Shown here in pieces: positions 36,040-50,140 of a stretch of 64,000 nucleotides of DNA. Source of the DNA: Tenodera sinensis (lineage: Eukaryota; Arthropoda; Insecta; Mantodea; Mantidae); the NCBI GenBank assembly GCA_030765045.1, contig CM060967.1:127219412-127283411 (forward strand). The letters run 5' to 3'. The notes below the pieces were generated by a model. That model had not been told where the DNA came from. It searched no databases and was given only the letters and a program-made list of their open reading frames with translations. The translations under genes and the position numbers were made by a program. Position 1 is the first letter of the stretch. Every line of letters begins with the position of its first letter.

Positions 36040-36702
36040 CGTTTGTATGTGCACAGCATAACTTCAAAATTGAAAAATCGGTTAAAATACAAAGTTGGCA
36101 TTTAAGTTCAATGTGTTTCAAGCATGTGACGCAAAGATTTTGAAGAACATTTTTCCACCCTAAACTACCGTTTACATGGAAAACTTTTTCGAAAATTTTG
36201 ATTAAAATGCCATACGTTTAAGATTTTTTTATGACAAATGAAATGTATATTTTGAGTTTTCTGTCTATAGCCCTATTTGGCCTTGAGTTTTGCGTAACAC
36301 GTAAACCGTACGAGATACAACAAATCTTACTATACAATAATGCACATATCGTTAAAACACAACGTACGCCTAAATGCATCTTTTGTGGAGTGAACCATTT
36401 AGGAGATATTCCTTGTTATTAGTGTGAGTTTTGCAATATTTATAATTTTGCTCAAATGGAAGCTATTTATTCACTTTTTTATCTTTTAGTCGTGTAAAGA
36501 GAACGCAATTTCAGAACCTTGATATAGCGACTAGCTTTAAAAGGTCTGACTATCACTCAAAGCCTTATCTATTCCAATGTTTCACTTGCATCAACAAGAA
36601 AATTAGCAATAACATAATTTCTGCAAATGTTTATCTTGACTAACATGAAGAAGATATGGGAATAAGAGTTAAGAATAGCTAATGCAAGACTAGAGAAAAT
36701 TG
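35847..36702 (-). mobile_element. Family A complete copy A14
   Basis: From 'tttttactttctctactgcgtatagtaagtaggggaag' through a (GT)n(GA)n tract (35983-36039), 'gcataacttcaaaattgaaaaatcgg', 'aaaatgccatacgtttaag', 'ggtctgactatcactcaaagcc' to 'aatgcaagactagagaaaattg'. The last 25 bases (CACATCAGA end) are missing. Confidence 0.85.
35983..36039. repeat. (GT)n(GA)n in copy A14
   Basis: GT followed by interrupted GA, the same compound type as in copy A8. Confidence 0.93.
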
Positions 36703-38869
36703 TCCTTATCGATCGGTAGTAGTTGAAAATTCGTCCTGTTCTGGCCTGATACATTGATGTGGTAGAGTCTGTCTGTAAGCTAGAAATGAGTTATATGAAA
36801 TGCTAGTAACCCAGGACAGATCTACAACGTTGCGACTCTTAGGAAACGCAGGATGGAGAATGAAAAATATCGAAACAAGCTAGTCTCTATGTTCGTGATG
36901 TAAATGTCATGTTACTAAAGATATAATTCATTGCTTTGTTTGCATTTTAAGTATTGTAGACATCTGCATATGCAACATACGTGAAGAGAAAGGACAGCAG
37001 TAAGAGATAACCACGTTTAACAGTACCATGGGATTAACAATTTCAAACATTAGATTTGTGCTTAAAACCTTATTCAATTACATAATTGCTTTGGTGTTTG
37101 CTCTTAGAGTTTTTAAATCTTCAAAACATAATCATTTAAGCGCCTAAAGGCACAACGTCTAATGGTCTGTGTTTTCAATGTATTTAACTTAACTTGAGTT
37201 TTACAGGTTTGCGCGTTACGGTGTAACTTGCAACTAAACCTGTTCAAATGTTTACAGAATTTCTGAAACTGTCCGTTTTTGCCAAACACTTAAATTGCTC
37301 AAAATGTGATATAATTTAAGAATAAATTCTGATAATATTATGCATAAACATAATGAAACACTGGAAAATGTTTACGTTGCACATTACTCCAGCTCGCCTT
37401 CCTCTGGTAGTCAGGCAGTACCTACTCTCAAGTTGCAGTTGACGATCAATTCACACCTGATTTGCTGAAGCGGCTGACCTAGTGTTGGTGCTGGTAATAG
37501 AGGTTAGGTAAGTTCAGGAATTTTCCGCCAAGGGTAGGCTGATAAGCAATTCTGAGCAGCGCGCCCTGCCTCTATAGAATACATAACGAAGCACGGGACC
37601 ACGGTAAATCGCATTAAAGGGAGCTTTAGCAGAAACCAATGTATCTGTAATGTTAATTTTTGTAGGTATTTAAATAAATATTTATAAAGTGATCTGGTTA
37701 TTTTATTTCATTTCCATTAGCTCACCATCTATATCCATGAATAATACATATCGTAAGAAGTAGGTATGTATGTATGCCTGTGTTCTATGGCAGTGACAAT
37801 ATAAATGCAATAAACATGGACATTTGTACGGCGAATATAACCAATAGAATTGAGTAGTTTGGGTTAACCAAAGTATACAGTAACAGACACGTGTTTTTGA
37901 AATATCACCTGTAAATATTCACGAGTGCAGAATAATAAAACGTGTATTAGTAGTAGTAGTAAACACAATTTTTCATTACTCCACTAAGGCAATATTTAAA
38001 GAAAAAAATCTTCTAACTTTTTAATTCATGCCCAAATTTATTGATTTCCTTTTTGTAGAAAGACTATTGAATGAAAGATACAATACAAAAACGTTTAATG
38101 CCATGAATTGGTGCTTTTGACCTAGTTGTTTATATGCCAGGTAGAAGGGAAGTCATTAAATTAATTTAAACCAGTGATAGATCTCTGTATTTGGAACACA
38201 TTTTGTATCTTACGTTTCTGTCTCTGACCATTTCCTAAGGACATATTTAAGTTTTGTCGAAAACAAGCTGACAACACTGTAGATTCATTCCCTAGCTCAG
38301 TATATAAACAAACAGCGTAAAGCTGCGTCTTGAAAACAAACTCATACCCTGCCTTGTCATTCCGTGACTGTTTTCCATGATTACTGCGTGAGTGTAGGCC
38401 AATCAGAAGTGTTAGCTCGTAAAGCATAGAACGAAAGCGAAAGTGCCCGACCTGTTTACATCCACAAACCAGGTCAATTCCCTGACCAACCTCAACGCAA
38501 CGTTGTCAACATACTTCACGTTTGATAGAGCTGCTCGTGGTATTCCTTCATGTCTTTTAAGTAATTAATTATTTGGATGCCCTGTATGATGCCCCATAAT
38601 TACTACTGAAGCTATGTCAGAAATAAGTTACTCTACGCATGTTACAAGTAACAAACTGTTATCTTCGTACATTCTTGTGGAATTACGCATCTAATTTGGA
38701 ACAAAAACCATTTATTTTTTCGAAATCGGCTGATTAAAGAACAAAAAGTCATGCGACTTTTTTGTTTGCAATGCTTCTATGAAGCATGTATTAGAAGAAA
38801 TTTAATGACCTCCCTTCCACTCCGTATATCTCCCTGTTCCTTTCTGGTTTCCTTACTATGTAGCTTTCT
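36703..38869. other. Long stretch without recognised genes
   Basis: AT-rich. The segment at 37390-37610 and that at 38390-38560 are less AT-rich. The latter has a CCAAT motif (38399-38403) but no linked coding sequence. The ORF at 38161-38427 (minus) has no recognised motif. Confidence 0.4.
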
Positions 38870-39525
38870 GTAACCATTCTTCAACACACTGCTCATAAAA
38901 CATTCTACTATACTCTTCACATTAATTGAGATACATTTTTGTGAAAAAATAGGTTCCTTATGTGTGGATAATACGTAGGGTTAAGGGATAGTAAAATATT
39001 TTAAGAGCTGGTCGCTATGGAATGTATTTGGTCTTTCCATGACCAAACGGTGAAAGAGGGACGAATAGCGAGTTTGCGTACTGGGAAATTCCAACTAACA
39101 AGGAATATCTTGGAAGTGGTTAACTCCACAAAGGAATGTATGTTACATAAATGTTGTGCTTTAATGAGATCTAAATTGTTTGCATATTAAGATTTTGTCG
39201 GTCATCCAAAATGAAAAGGGCTTCAAACCTGTTCCCATAAAATTAAAATTGTATGTTTCATTAGGTATAAAAATATCTGAAAACATGATACTTTTAATTA
39301 AAATCTTTGGAGCTATTTTTGAGAAAATCAAAATATGTGAAAATTGTGTTTCTAAAGCGTAGTTTAGTGTGTAAGATTTTTTTAACATCTGCGTGTTGCA
39401 TTCCCTAGAAAATGGAGTAGTCAAATAAAAAGTGTGGCATTTAACTAACTTTTCGTTTTTGAGTTATGTTGTTCACAGGCACACAGCCAGATGCACAAAC
39501 ACACATACACACGTATTCTGTTACT
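38870..39525 (+). mobile_element. Family A diverged partial copy A15
   Basis: 'taaccattcttcaacac', 'attaattgagatacatttttg', 'taagggatagtaaaatattttaag', 'aacaaggaatatcttggaagtggttaactccacaa', 'tgctttaatgagatcta', 'gtagtttag', 'aacttttcgtttttgagttatgttgttcacaggcacaca' keep the family order. Strong divergence suggests an old copy. The part after the short CA tract is missing. Confidence 0.7.
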
Positions 39526-40436
39526 TAGAGATCTAAGCTTTGCGCAATTGAGAGCTGCTCTCAGTGAATTCATATAGTGCAAGGGGAAGTGAACGTCAGC
39601 TTTCCGGGACTTTGAGGATTGCAGAGAGCTTTAAGGTAAAAGGAATTGCAGAGATGACAAACCTCAAACTCAACAGAAGAAATACTTGAAGGAGAGCATC
39701 AAAGAACAGTAGCAGATATTCCTCTAACTCCAAACAAGATAGCTTCATCTAGACACTTTTGATGACGTAACCACATTTCCGTCTTTGATGAGTCCAATAA
39801 TATTAATATTAATAAAATATAAGATTATTTCAATTAATATTATGTTAAGATAAAACGTTGTACACTACACGTGGCTTATCAGACAATTATGTGCTCGTGA
39901 ACTAAACATCTCGCTCACAAATAATAGTCTATTTAAGCCACTTATAATATAAGTAACTCTCATTCCCTTGTCAAAAGAGATGCAAGAAATATCCTACATT
40001 AAGACAGAGTGTATTCCTCTTCGCGTTAGGAAGAATACACACTGATGATGTAAAGGCTTGTGTCAATGTAATCCTGGTTTTCCGGTGTAAGTCGTGTACG
40101 TTGACGTTTGTATACGATAAGCAGCTCGTAAAGAATTGAACAAGATACCATTAACAAGGTTAAACCCACACTATATCTTAAACAGCGATAAGCTGTACAA
40201 AATGAACGTGCTGCGGCTTGGCCACATCGCCATATTCCTTTCTCTTTATTTTTCCTACTGTCTATCTATTACAGTAACTAGAAAAAATATCACATTATAA
40301 CTAAAAGTTCAATATTGACATTTCACTGGAAATGTCTGTGTCCATACTTAATATTTAAGTTGACGAATATTTTCATGTACAAATGTTAATTATTTTTAAC
40401 TGTCTCAAAAATGATGTAATGTTTTTGACACTTTTA
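39526..40436. other. Unassigned, with a small family A scrap
   Basis: At about 40280-40345 'aactaaaagttcaatattgacatttcactggaaatgtc' resembles the terminal region of family A on the minus strand. The rest is unrecognised AT-rich DNA. Confidence 0.35.
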
Positions 40437-41139
40437 TAAAAATTTCATGCGTTGCACTTACATCACTTAATCTACTCTTGTGCTAACCATTCTCACAAAC
40501 TCATTCCTGTATCTTCTTCGTGTTAGTTGAGATAAAAATTTGCCGAAATTATCTTATTGTTTATTTCCTTGTAGGTGCAAGGAGAATATGGGAATAAAGC
40601 AGGTTTTAAGCGATAGTGAAACCTTTTAAAGCTTTCAAATTCCGTTCTCTTTGCACGGTTAACATGCAGGAAAATGAATAACGATGTTATATTTGACTGA
40701 AGTATAAGTTCTCCAAAACTCACACAAATAACAAGGAATATCGCCGAATTGGTTCACTCTACAAAACATTTATTTCGACATAAATTGTGTATTTTAGCAA
40801 GATCTACATTTTTTGTATAGTAGGATTTGGTCTATCTCTTACGGTTTACCAGCTATGCAAAAGTCATCCGGGGTAAATCCGGCTAGAGGGGCTATAGCCA
40901 GAAAATTCAAGATATACATTTCATTTGGCATAAAAATATCTGAAATGCTTTAATCAACATCGTTAGAGCTATTTTCAAGGAACTCAAAATTTTCCTAGAT
41001 TGCAGTGAAGCTATTTTCTTCAAAATTTTTGTGTCGCATCCCTGAAAGACATTAAACTTAAATACCAACTTTGGTTTTTAACCCACTTTTCGTTTTTGAG
41101 TTATGCTGTCCACAGCCTGACAGACACACAGACACACAG

Positions 41140-41170
<31 letters not shown>

Positions 41171-41290
41171 CCTTTTTCTAATTTTTTTTATTCAGGAGGT
41201 CTCAAGACATATTTTCGGTGAAATCTAGATATCAAATTTTTGGATGGAATACAATACTTCTATTATACGTAGTGGAGAATGTAAAAGTGC
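40437..41290 (+). mobile_element. Family A complete copy A16
   Basis: From 'tttcatgcgttgcacttacatcac' to 'ttatacgtagtggagaatgtaaaag', all blocks in order, with CA/GACA tract at 41122-41168. A short deletion removes part of the 'gtagtttagggtgg' block. Confidence 0.85.
41122..41168. repeat. (GACACA)n/(CA)n in copy A16
   Basis: Begins with GACACACA units, which fits a GACA/GTCT proto-repeat turning into CA. Confidence 0.9.
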
Positions 41291-43925
41291 ACATCTCATT
41301 AAAATACAGAATTTGTGTCAATGACTATAGAGATAACCATTTTACAAACATTACTTACTATTAAATAAATATTTAGTTTGTTAACAACAACAATGTTAAT
41401 TAAATAAATTAAAAATTAAGTTAAATTAAATGTTGAATAAGTTATAAATCCAACGCTTAATGGTGTACATTTGTGGAAATAGAAGCAAATGAAGGAAGGC
41501 AAGGAGGCGAAGTTACGAGAAATTCATATAAGGCCACGTAAACACTTCAGGCTTGTATTTTTAAGTGTGCTCTGAAAAGTTGAATGGACAAGATTTTGAA
41601 GTTGACAGATTAAACTGTAATGTGTAAAAACACCTAAGAGCAGGAGTTTATTGGGCATTCAGATTTATCCCTGCATTCGTATTGCTCTCTCCCTTCCATT
41701 AAATTTGAAAACACAAAACATTTCAAGTTCTTCGTTAGAACTTAATTTCCTTTGATTTTAAATATGTACTTTCTTGCTCATTAGGTTGTAAAATATTTCA
41801 ATTATATTTTACACATCTCAGCACAGTGAAAATATGACAATCGTTATTTACGATGAATTCAAAAGTTCACAAAAAAGTCCGATTTCAGTGAAATATTGAG
41901 GTATCTGTCTCACAATCAAGGAGTTTGAACCTTGGCAGGTTTAGTGCCTTAATACGCTTTTCTTTTTCGGGATTTTCTCTTATCCTGAGAAAAGGAATGT
42001 TGGGTAGCCCTTAAACTCTAGGTTTTCTATGCCTATTTGATCATCGTTCCAAATATTTTGTTAATTCACCGTCTAATAGGTCCACTGGTTAGGCAACAAA
42101 TGCATAAAAGTTGTGTTTACAAGTTCTCTGGAGTAAGTCTACAAAATACAGTCAAGGCTCTTAGATTTTAAAAGCCAAAGGCGTCTGTTATTTCGGGGTG
42201 TGAATTGTAAGAAATGACATTTTAAAAGGTTTGGTGAACAACAGAAAGCCACACTTGTATTACTATACTTCAGGACAAACTGAAGTATAATACATAAATA
42301 AAGGGCATGCACAAATGAAATTTCATTGTAAATAATTGAAACAAAATATAGTTTTTACACCTCATATAATACAGAAGCTGTTAGGGATATAAATTCAGAT
42401 TCTATTGACAATTGAGAAGCGTACTAAGAACTGGAGGTGACATTTATCAGGTCAAGAATGTATTTTGGGAATACGAGGTCCACAGGGCCGAGTTTTCCCA
42501 AGTATTCGAGATCTGATAAGTAAATTACAGTTCGTGTCAATTACTTTTTGCAATACTTGAAAACCCCGTAAAAAGCAATAATAAATCAAAACTGCATTTC
42601 ATATTTCATTTAAGATTGAGAAAAAAAGAATTGTCTATGTGAACAAATGAAAACCTACATATAAATTATATGGCCAAAGCCTTCTAATTCACTGTTTTAT
42701 TAATGAATTTTACAATATATTCTTTACTTGAAGTAGCACATGTCTTGGTTTGTAGGTTATTGGTTTATGTAGCCGAATTGAATTTTTCGACTTTTAATAG
42801 TTATTATCAAGCAGTAAACTTTTATAAGAATGAGTGACTTTGCGATTGAAGAAGCTGCGGATCTAGCATGTAACATCACTTTTACCAGCGAAGTCGAAAC
42901 TAATATACGTTGAAGCTTACAATACTTTCCGAAAGTGGTGCTTTGATAAAAACGTTAACAGTTATACCAGTTATACCAGTTAGACAGTTTTATTGGCATA
43001 TTTTGGCAAGGATTCATTAATATTTTAGTATGTTATTGAGTGTGACGTCATCTCCTCCTGGTACCGCAAGTATTAATGACCAGTTTTAGCCTTGTACCAT
43101 GGTAATTGATAAATGAACTGTAAATTTAGCTTATACTACCAAATATGTGGTCGCGATGATAAGTTTACGTATCAAGTATTGCAAAAACAATATTGTATCC
43201 ATATTTGTTTACTCTCGGACTTACGTTACTTATTAAAAGCAGTACTTTTTTTTAAGTTGGTTAGTGTATCCAAAGAGCGTAGCACACACAAGCCGTAGGT
43301 GTTAATCCCCAAGAGGGTGAAGCAGAAGGCGTGAGACAGAGTGGGTAGGCCTTGCGGTAACGAATGTTATATTGAAACTGAGTTCGAATGATTTGTACAA
43401 GGCCAATTACCTCACACTATCTAAGCCAGAGGGTCACGCATTGATGTGTGAAGTAAAAGGATAGTCTATCCTGGCAAGCGATGTTCTTTTCGCAGCGAAG
43501 TGTTAGACGAAATAAAAAAATAACAACAAAGTGGATACATATTAGGGTGCTACTAACGCAATATCTGTATTTAAGCCCTACAATGGTATGTCTATATAAT
43601 ATACCTATATGTATGTATACAGTGTGTGTGTGTTAAAATTACAAATGATTCAGGTAATTATACTGAACTTAAACCTCGAATAAAACAAAAAAAAGAAAAG
43701 AGCTATCTCACATTTAATACTATGTCACGGGAAAAACAGATAAGACGACAAAGAAAAAATACAATTTATAATTCTATCGTAAAGAGTTCTACACTATGTG
43801 GTTAGAAATATGGCAATTGAAAATTCAACAGACTATATATTAGAAATTGATTATTGGCGGTGCTCTACTAGGCTATATAGAGGAGAAAATTAGGAATGAC
43901 AACATGACACTAAATGGAAATTGAA
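41291..43925. other. Long stretch without recognised genes
   Basis: AT-rich. A very decayed S1-like SINE may lie at 41885-42060 ('ggtatctgtctcacaatcaaggagtttgaacctt', 'tatcctgagaaaaggaatgttgggta'). The stretch 43300-43510 is less AT-rich and unassigned. (GT)n is short at 43623-43632. Confidence 0.35.
41885..42060 (+). mobile_element. Very diverged SINE (family S1)
   Basis: Follows S1 in the order of the 'tgtctcac' anticodon region, 'gtttgaacctt' in place of the B box, 'gggattttctcttatcctgagaaaaggaatgttgggta' and 'aaactctagg'. Weak but colinear. Confidence 0.45.
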
Positions 43926-44581
43926 AAATCTGATGTGTTGCACTCACGTGACTTTTTCTTCTCTTGCACTAACTATTCTTACAAACTCTTATTCCTCTAT
44001 CTTCCGTATGTTAATTGAGGTGAACATTTGTAGAAATTATCTTATTCCTAATTTTCTTCTAGGTGCAAGGAGAATATGGGTCTATATGAAGGAGTTATTT
44101 TTGCACTGTCCAGGAATAAAACAGCGAATAACGACCCTCCATTTGAGAAAAGTTTAAGTATTGCAAAACTCACACAGCTAACACGGAATATCTCTGATAT
44201 GGTTCACTCCACAAAAAGTGCATTTGGACACAACTTGCCTTTTTTAGCGAGATCTACATTTTTTGCACAGTAAACATTTGGTGTATGTTTTACGCATTAC
44301 CAGTTATGCAAAAGTCGTCAAGAATAAACAGGACTATAGAGCTATAGTCAGAGAATATACCTGCATTTGATTTGGCATAAAGTATCTTAAACATATGACA
44401 TTTTAATCAAAACTGTTTGGCCATTTTTAAGAAAATCAACATTTTCTAACAATTTTCCATACATAGAGTAGTTTAGGATGGAGGAACTTACTTGAAAATC
44501 TTTATGTCGTATCCTTGAAAGATATTAAAGTTAAACACCAACTTTGGTTTCTAACAGACTGTTCGTTTTTCAGTTATGCTG

Positions 44582-44654
<73 letters not shown>

Positions 44655-44830
44655 ACAGAACACACACACGCGCGCGCACGCACACACACACATATGTACC
44701 TTTTTCTAAAGCTGCTTTTTTATTCAGGGGTTCTCAAAACGTTTATTTCCGGTGAAATCTTGACATCGAAATTTTGGGTGTAATACAATATTTCTCCTAC
44801 TTACTATACATAGTATAGAAAGTAAAAAGG
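43926..44830 (+). mobile_element. Family A complete copy A17
   Basis: From 'atctgatgtgttgcactcacgtgac' to 'ctatacatagtatagaaagtaaaaag'. Long (CA)n at 44584-44692 with CG steps. All family blocks are in order. Confidence 0.88.
44584..44692. repeat. (CA)n in copy A17
   Basis: About 60 bp of perfect CA followed by interrupted CA/CG. Confidence 0.95.
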
Positions 44831-46594
44831 GAGATTTCCAAGTCTTAAATGGAGTTATGGAAACTATAAAGGAGAGATAGAATAGTTTTTGGAATATAAA
44901 AAGGTTTCTAGTTTAATGTGCAATTGGCTGTCACGAGATGATATACACATTCTATAACTAATTAATAATACAAATAGTAAATATCTGCTTTTGATAAAAA
45001 TAATAAATATTAGTAGATTAGATAAAAAAAAAACGCCCACTTTAATTTTCCACGGAAGTAAGGTCTCTGATTTTTGTGCGAATGTGTCACGAGGGTGAGA
45101 AAAGGGCCTCTGGACAGTTACAAATTGACCCGAAATAAAAGAATTAGCATCTGGAACAAAAAATGTGCTGCAAATCCCTCATTAATTTTCCCACAAAAGT
45201 TTTATTACCCTGCATGGACGTCAAACTAAGAGATAATGAAGTAGTTTGTCAACTGTTTGCAGAGAAGTGGTCCGTTGTTTGTCCGAGACAAAAGCGAGGG
45301 TAGACTTTTTTGATGGCCTACATTTTCACTGCCTCATTAACGTTGCCGAGTGAACCAATTTGCATCTGCAGGAATGAAATGTTTTTAAAACGCTTGTAAA
45401 GAAATATTATAGGAATTCAAACTGATGTAACATTTTTAACTCTGTGCTAATTAAGTGATTTGTCCACAAAATCTAAATGGTTTGCACACGAAAAGTAAAA
45501 AATGAAAGAGAAGCTACAGGACAGCTGAAGGTATGTGCCTAAAAACGGTCTAACCAAAAATTTTCTGGATAATGCTGTTGTCTCTTGTTTGGGAGGACTG
45601 AGGTTATGAGTATTACTGCTAATGGAGATATAAATGCTATGTTACAAATAGGACTAATATTGGCACTATACAAACTCTTAAAATCAACTTCTCAAAGTCA
45701 AACAAAGGACCTGAAACAGTTTATCTTTGGTGCTTGAGTATTAAGTCTTAGAATGCTATATTAATACGAATTGAATTAGGTCAACCTGGATGTTAATTGG
45801 TTATAATCATGTGTCTTTTCTCTTAGTTTTCTTTCATACAGTTCCATACATTTACGTGAAATTAGGGTCATGCAAATAGTAACAAAAGTTGACAGCAACA
45901 ACAATCAGTAAGACAGATAAAGCACACCAAATACAGAAACAACCTTCAACTTTTCTCGAAACACCCACACTCCCGTTACTTTTCTCGAGTCGACACTTCA
46001 CACACATTTGCTTTATTAAGAGTTTCTAAGCATTTTGGTTTCTTTACTTGGTTAGCAAACACGCCGACAGAGCCGCCGGGTTTTCGTGACCATCGCTAAT
46101 AATGAAATAGTTATAGCAAGTCTGATTCATGACCTTAAACACTTGTGAAATGAGCTTTACAATGGGCACAGCCATCTGATAAAAGTGTTCAGAGCAAAAG
46201 TCCAAGTGTGGTATTCGTTTGGGACACACATAGACACACACACACCAGCAATACCACACGCTACGTTTAACAGTAAACATGCAAATTTAAGAGAGCTGTG
46301 TTTAGAGAACGTCGTTAAGCAGTTAAATGCATAAACGTGCAAGGTATTGCGTAATAAGAGTTTTTAGAAAGCACAGCTCAATTATTCAGCCAAGCTTTGG
46401 AATCTAGATCCACCTTGATATGTAAGTGTACATTACGGTCTTTGGCTTTCCATTTTATATAATATAAAACGAGAAGGATTATACAGATACTTTAACTGAT
46501 TGAGGCTTAAGAACAGTGCAAAACATTTATTTGTTCAGGAAGTGGTTATCTGTTACTATTTCCAACTCATTTTTGATTACATTGTCAGCATAAT
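44831..46594. other. Stretch without recognised genes
   Basis: 45060-45370 looks unique and less AT-rich. Its ORFs are short. 45900-46330 contains two overlapping minus-strand ORFs without recognised motifs. Confidence 0.4.
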
Positions 46595-46985
46595 GCAAGG
46601 AATGATTCCTCAATAAAACTATATAAAACAATGACTGCCCCAATTTTAACATACGGCTCAGAAACATGGCACTACATAAAAGAAATATACAAACAACAGA
46701 AATGAAATTCCTTAGAGCCTTGGCTGGATATAGAGGACTAGACAAAAAACAAAGTGATCAAATACGAAAACAATTAAAGTTAGTACAATTAAACAGAACT
46801 GTAGAAAACAGAACCAACTGGAAACAGCACTTAAATATAATGGAAGACAAGAGAATTTCCAAGCAACTATCAACTAAAAGGACAAAGAAACATAGGGCGA
46901 GCGAGGAAAAGTGGAGGAAACAAAATTTTGGAGCAGAATGGCTCAAGTCATGTTAAAAGGAAAGCGAAAAAGACATTGTCGGCTT
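46595..46985 (+). pseudogene. LINE C-terminal fragment (RTE-like)
   Basis: Reads SIKLYKTMTAPILTYGSETW, then, after a frameshift, ALHKRNIQTTEMKFLRALAG, YRGLDKKQSDQIRKQLKLVQ and ENRTNWKQHLNIMEDKRISK. The GRPxKRW-type end is split over two frames (GQRNIGRARK then KWRKQNFGAEWLK). Same module as 29340-29775, opposite strand. Confidence 0.78.
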
Positions 46986-49676
46986 AGTTTAATTTAGTTG
47001 AAGGATTTTTTTCCGTCTATCTCTATCTCGCACTCTCGGTTTATGTATACTTTGCATTTTAAAAGAGCAACCATGAATTCCTTGGCTAAATTGTATAGAA
47101 TCCTTTGAGCAAAATGTCCTTTATTTAAATACTTCTTTTACTGTGTGACAATTTACATCTTACATCAATGCAAAATTTTTTTTTGCATCTATTTATTTTT
47201 CAAAATCCAAAACCTAACAATTTTATGATGCATACTTATTCACGTATTTTTATTTCCTTTTTGATATAGCTATAATTCACTATTGTGCATTTTTGTGGGG
47301 GAGGACGTTCCTACTAACTAAAAAAAGGTATTGTATTCCTAAACAGATGGTTAAACCATTTGAAACCTCAGAATTATCTATTTTATTCCCAAAAACTGGT
47401 TCATAAATGAAGCCCTCAAATTAATTTCAATCATGATATGCTTAATACCCCAGAATTAAGCGAAGAGACTTAAAAATTAAAGGCTTCCAAATCTAGTGTC
47501 CAGCTTAATGACCTTCAGTATTTACCAGGGTAAATATTCAAGTAGAACAGAAAGTCACATTATATACATGGGGAAGAAAATATTTTCCCCAAATCGTAAG
47601 GGGAAGCTAGGAAAAATTGTAGCTTAATGAAGTGGCTTCTTTCATAATGCCAATAGCTTTGTGAAGACGTACAAAAAATTATTTATTTAGTTATTTATGT
47701 ATAAGAATTCATTAATAATGAGTTTTTCCTAACGCCCGCGTTTGTTTGGGAATAGAGAATATAAATAATCAATGAAACATGTCTGATGTTATATTGATCA
47801 GTTCGTACTACTTATAAATATGTCAAGTATTTAATACAGAACATGTAGGAAATACTACAAGCTTTAAGAATATTTTATATTCTGAATTAGTCAATTAATT
47901 GGATTCTTCCTCTTTAACTTTTCCTTCAGCTTTACATAGGTTTTCTTTCTCTTTCGTATTCCTTTCTCTTTAGTTCAATATCAAAAGTACCATTCTATTT
48001 TTTTTAATGCAACTGAACTTTTATGTAACTTCTTCACAAAGTAAACCAAAGAAGTAATGACGTCTTCAGGGAAGATATTAAAACGTGTTCAACTACTTTT
48101 CATACTGTTATTATAAGAGTACATGCCCTACGTTTCTGCTCAAGAAAAGTTAATAAAACTGTCGTCAAACTTGAGTCAACAGTCACGCCGAATTTTACGG
48201 TTAAAGAATTAAAGAGAAGTTGTAAGGAACATGGAAGAACGAGATAAATCCTACTTCAGTGTTGAATCCGATCAACTTAGCAGTGATTAGATAACGCAAA
48301 TTCACAGTAATGAACCATTATATCGCTTTAAAATTATACGCTGGAATAGAAGTGCGGGTTTTGGGTCTCGACTTTAAGCATGTCTGTAAATATGGAGTCG
48401 TGACAAATGCAAGTTTAAAAGACAACTTCAGCTGAACAGCTCTAAATATGCACAATGTCTTTACTGTAATCTGTAAGCACTGTAACTACGAACGTTATGG
48501 TTTGTTATTTGAATAAATAATATTTACATTTATAATAGGCTACCCTGAACATAAAAGTAGCTTTATTAATTTTGTCTATGTCCATATGCAAGATTTTTTA
48601 ACAAATAAATATAATATTTGTTGCATAACATAAGTTGGGTTCCTTTACGGGGATAACTCGTACCATAAATGCCTTTAACAATTGATAGAGTACTAGTTGC
48701 TAATCCTAATTTTCTAAGGTAGGTATTGTTTACAATATTTGATCTACTTTAAGAGCATTTTAGCATGTGTTATATATTTGATATTTGACGACATTTATTT
48801 ATTGTAGCAACGAGGTTTAAAGAAAGACTAACGTGGGCTTTGGAAAAAAAAAAAGACGCAATACATTAACAAACATTATTTATGTTCTCCAACTTTGGAT
48901 ACTAGTGTCATATGCAAATTTAAAGTAAAAAAAAAAAAAAAAATGAGTGAAGAAGGTCTGTCAAAAAAAATGTTTAAAAGTAGCTCAGGGATGCAACTAT
49001 TAATATATTTCCAAGAAAGTCAAGGAATATTTATTTATGCAGTTATACGAAATTCAACGACTGGTGTTTGGGTAATGAAGTAGACGAAAATTAAAACAAT
49101 ACTTCTGAAAATAGAGAAAATGTGCCTTCAAGGTATTACACATTGCAATGGTTGTAAACTCACAATAGGGGAGAAAGTCTTGGTTTTAATGCATATTATT
49201 ATTGTTGTTAACAAAATAAGTTACAGATAATCATTAAAATGTATTTTATGTTTTGATAGCGTGTTTGTGTTTTGTTGGAATACAAAGTATAGGTTTGCAA
49301 CTACAAACTAAAGCATCTGTGATTATTATAATAGATAAATTGCAATTATAGTGCGATACGATGTCAAAAATTCAAAGTATCTTGTTTATTATTGAAATTA
49401 GTTTAAAATAATTAATATCAAAACTGTGTCAGCAGGGTTTTTCGACATATTTCATTATTTAGAATTTTATAGCATGAATATAAGAAATTATATATGTTTT
49501 AGTATTATTACTATTATATCACTGAGCCTGTTATTGTTTTCTATTTAGCTTAGAGTTCGTGTGCTTCGAATGTTTATCCTAACTTTCTGTAGCATTAAAG
49601 CTATTGTTTATCTTTAAATTTTCTCACACCTAAGAAAAAAGTAGTTTTATTATTGGTTGTAAATATACGCTGGAAT

Positions 49677-49722
49677 ACAGAGAGAGAGAGGGCGAGAGAG
49701 GAAAGCAGAGAGGGAGGGGGAG
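49677..49722. repeat. (GA)n-rich tract
   Basis: Interrupted GAGAG sequence with G-rich end. Confidence 0.85.
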
Positions 49723-49936
49723 AATTTCCCCAGTTATCCAAATAATATGCAAAAATCGAACTGAAGCAGAAATGGTCGTTATAAAATAAATTAATACTAG
49801 ATTCTAAACCTCATAATATTTACCATCAGCGTGCTTTTTTTCATTGGTCTTAAGTTCATTCACTGACTGAAAAAATATTACATAGCATTGTTATGAAATT
49901 TACTTAAATGTATTTCCCGTGATTTAATTTTAAACG

Positions 49937-49961
49937 AAAAAAAAAAAAAAAAAAAAAAAAA
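49937..49961. repeat. (A)25 tract
   Basis: Uninterrupted adenines. No SINE or LINE body was recognised upstream. Confidence 0.9.
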
Positions 49962-50140
49962 CTAACTAAATTGCCCATATTCGTTTCTCTAGGGCCGTTT
50001 TTCAAGAGTTTTAAAAAAATTTAAGATTTTATGGTGGGTTTGTCGTTTTCGCGCATGCCAAGACGTTTTAAATGAAGGTGGGGTATTTGAAGAGTAAACG
50101 CACTAGAATGAAGGTATTGTTGTCAGTTGAGTGGACTCAC

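Larger units (their letters stand above)
46986..50102. other. Long AT-rich stretch without recognised genes
   Basis: Contains A runs at 48927-48943 and 49937-49961 and a GA-rich tract at 49677-49722. No ORF with a recognised motif and no repeat-family match. Confidence 0.4.
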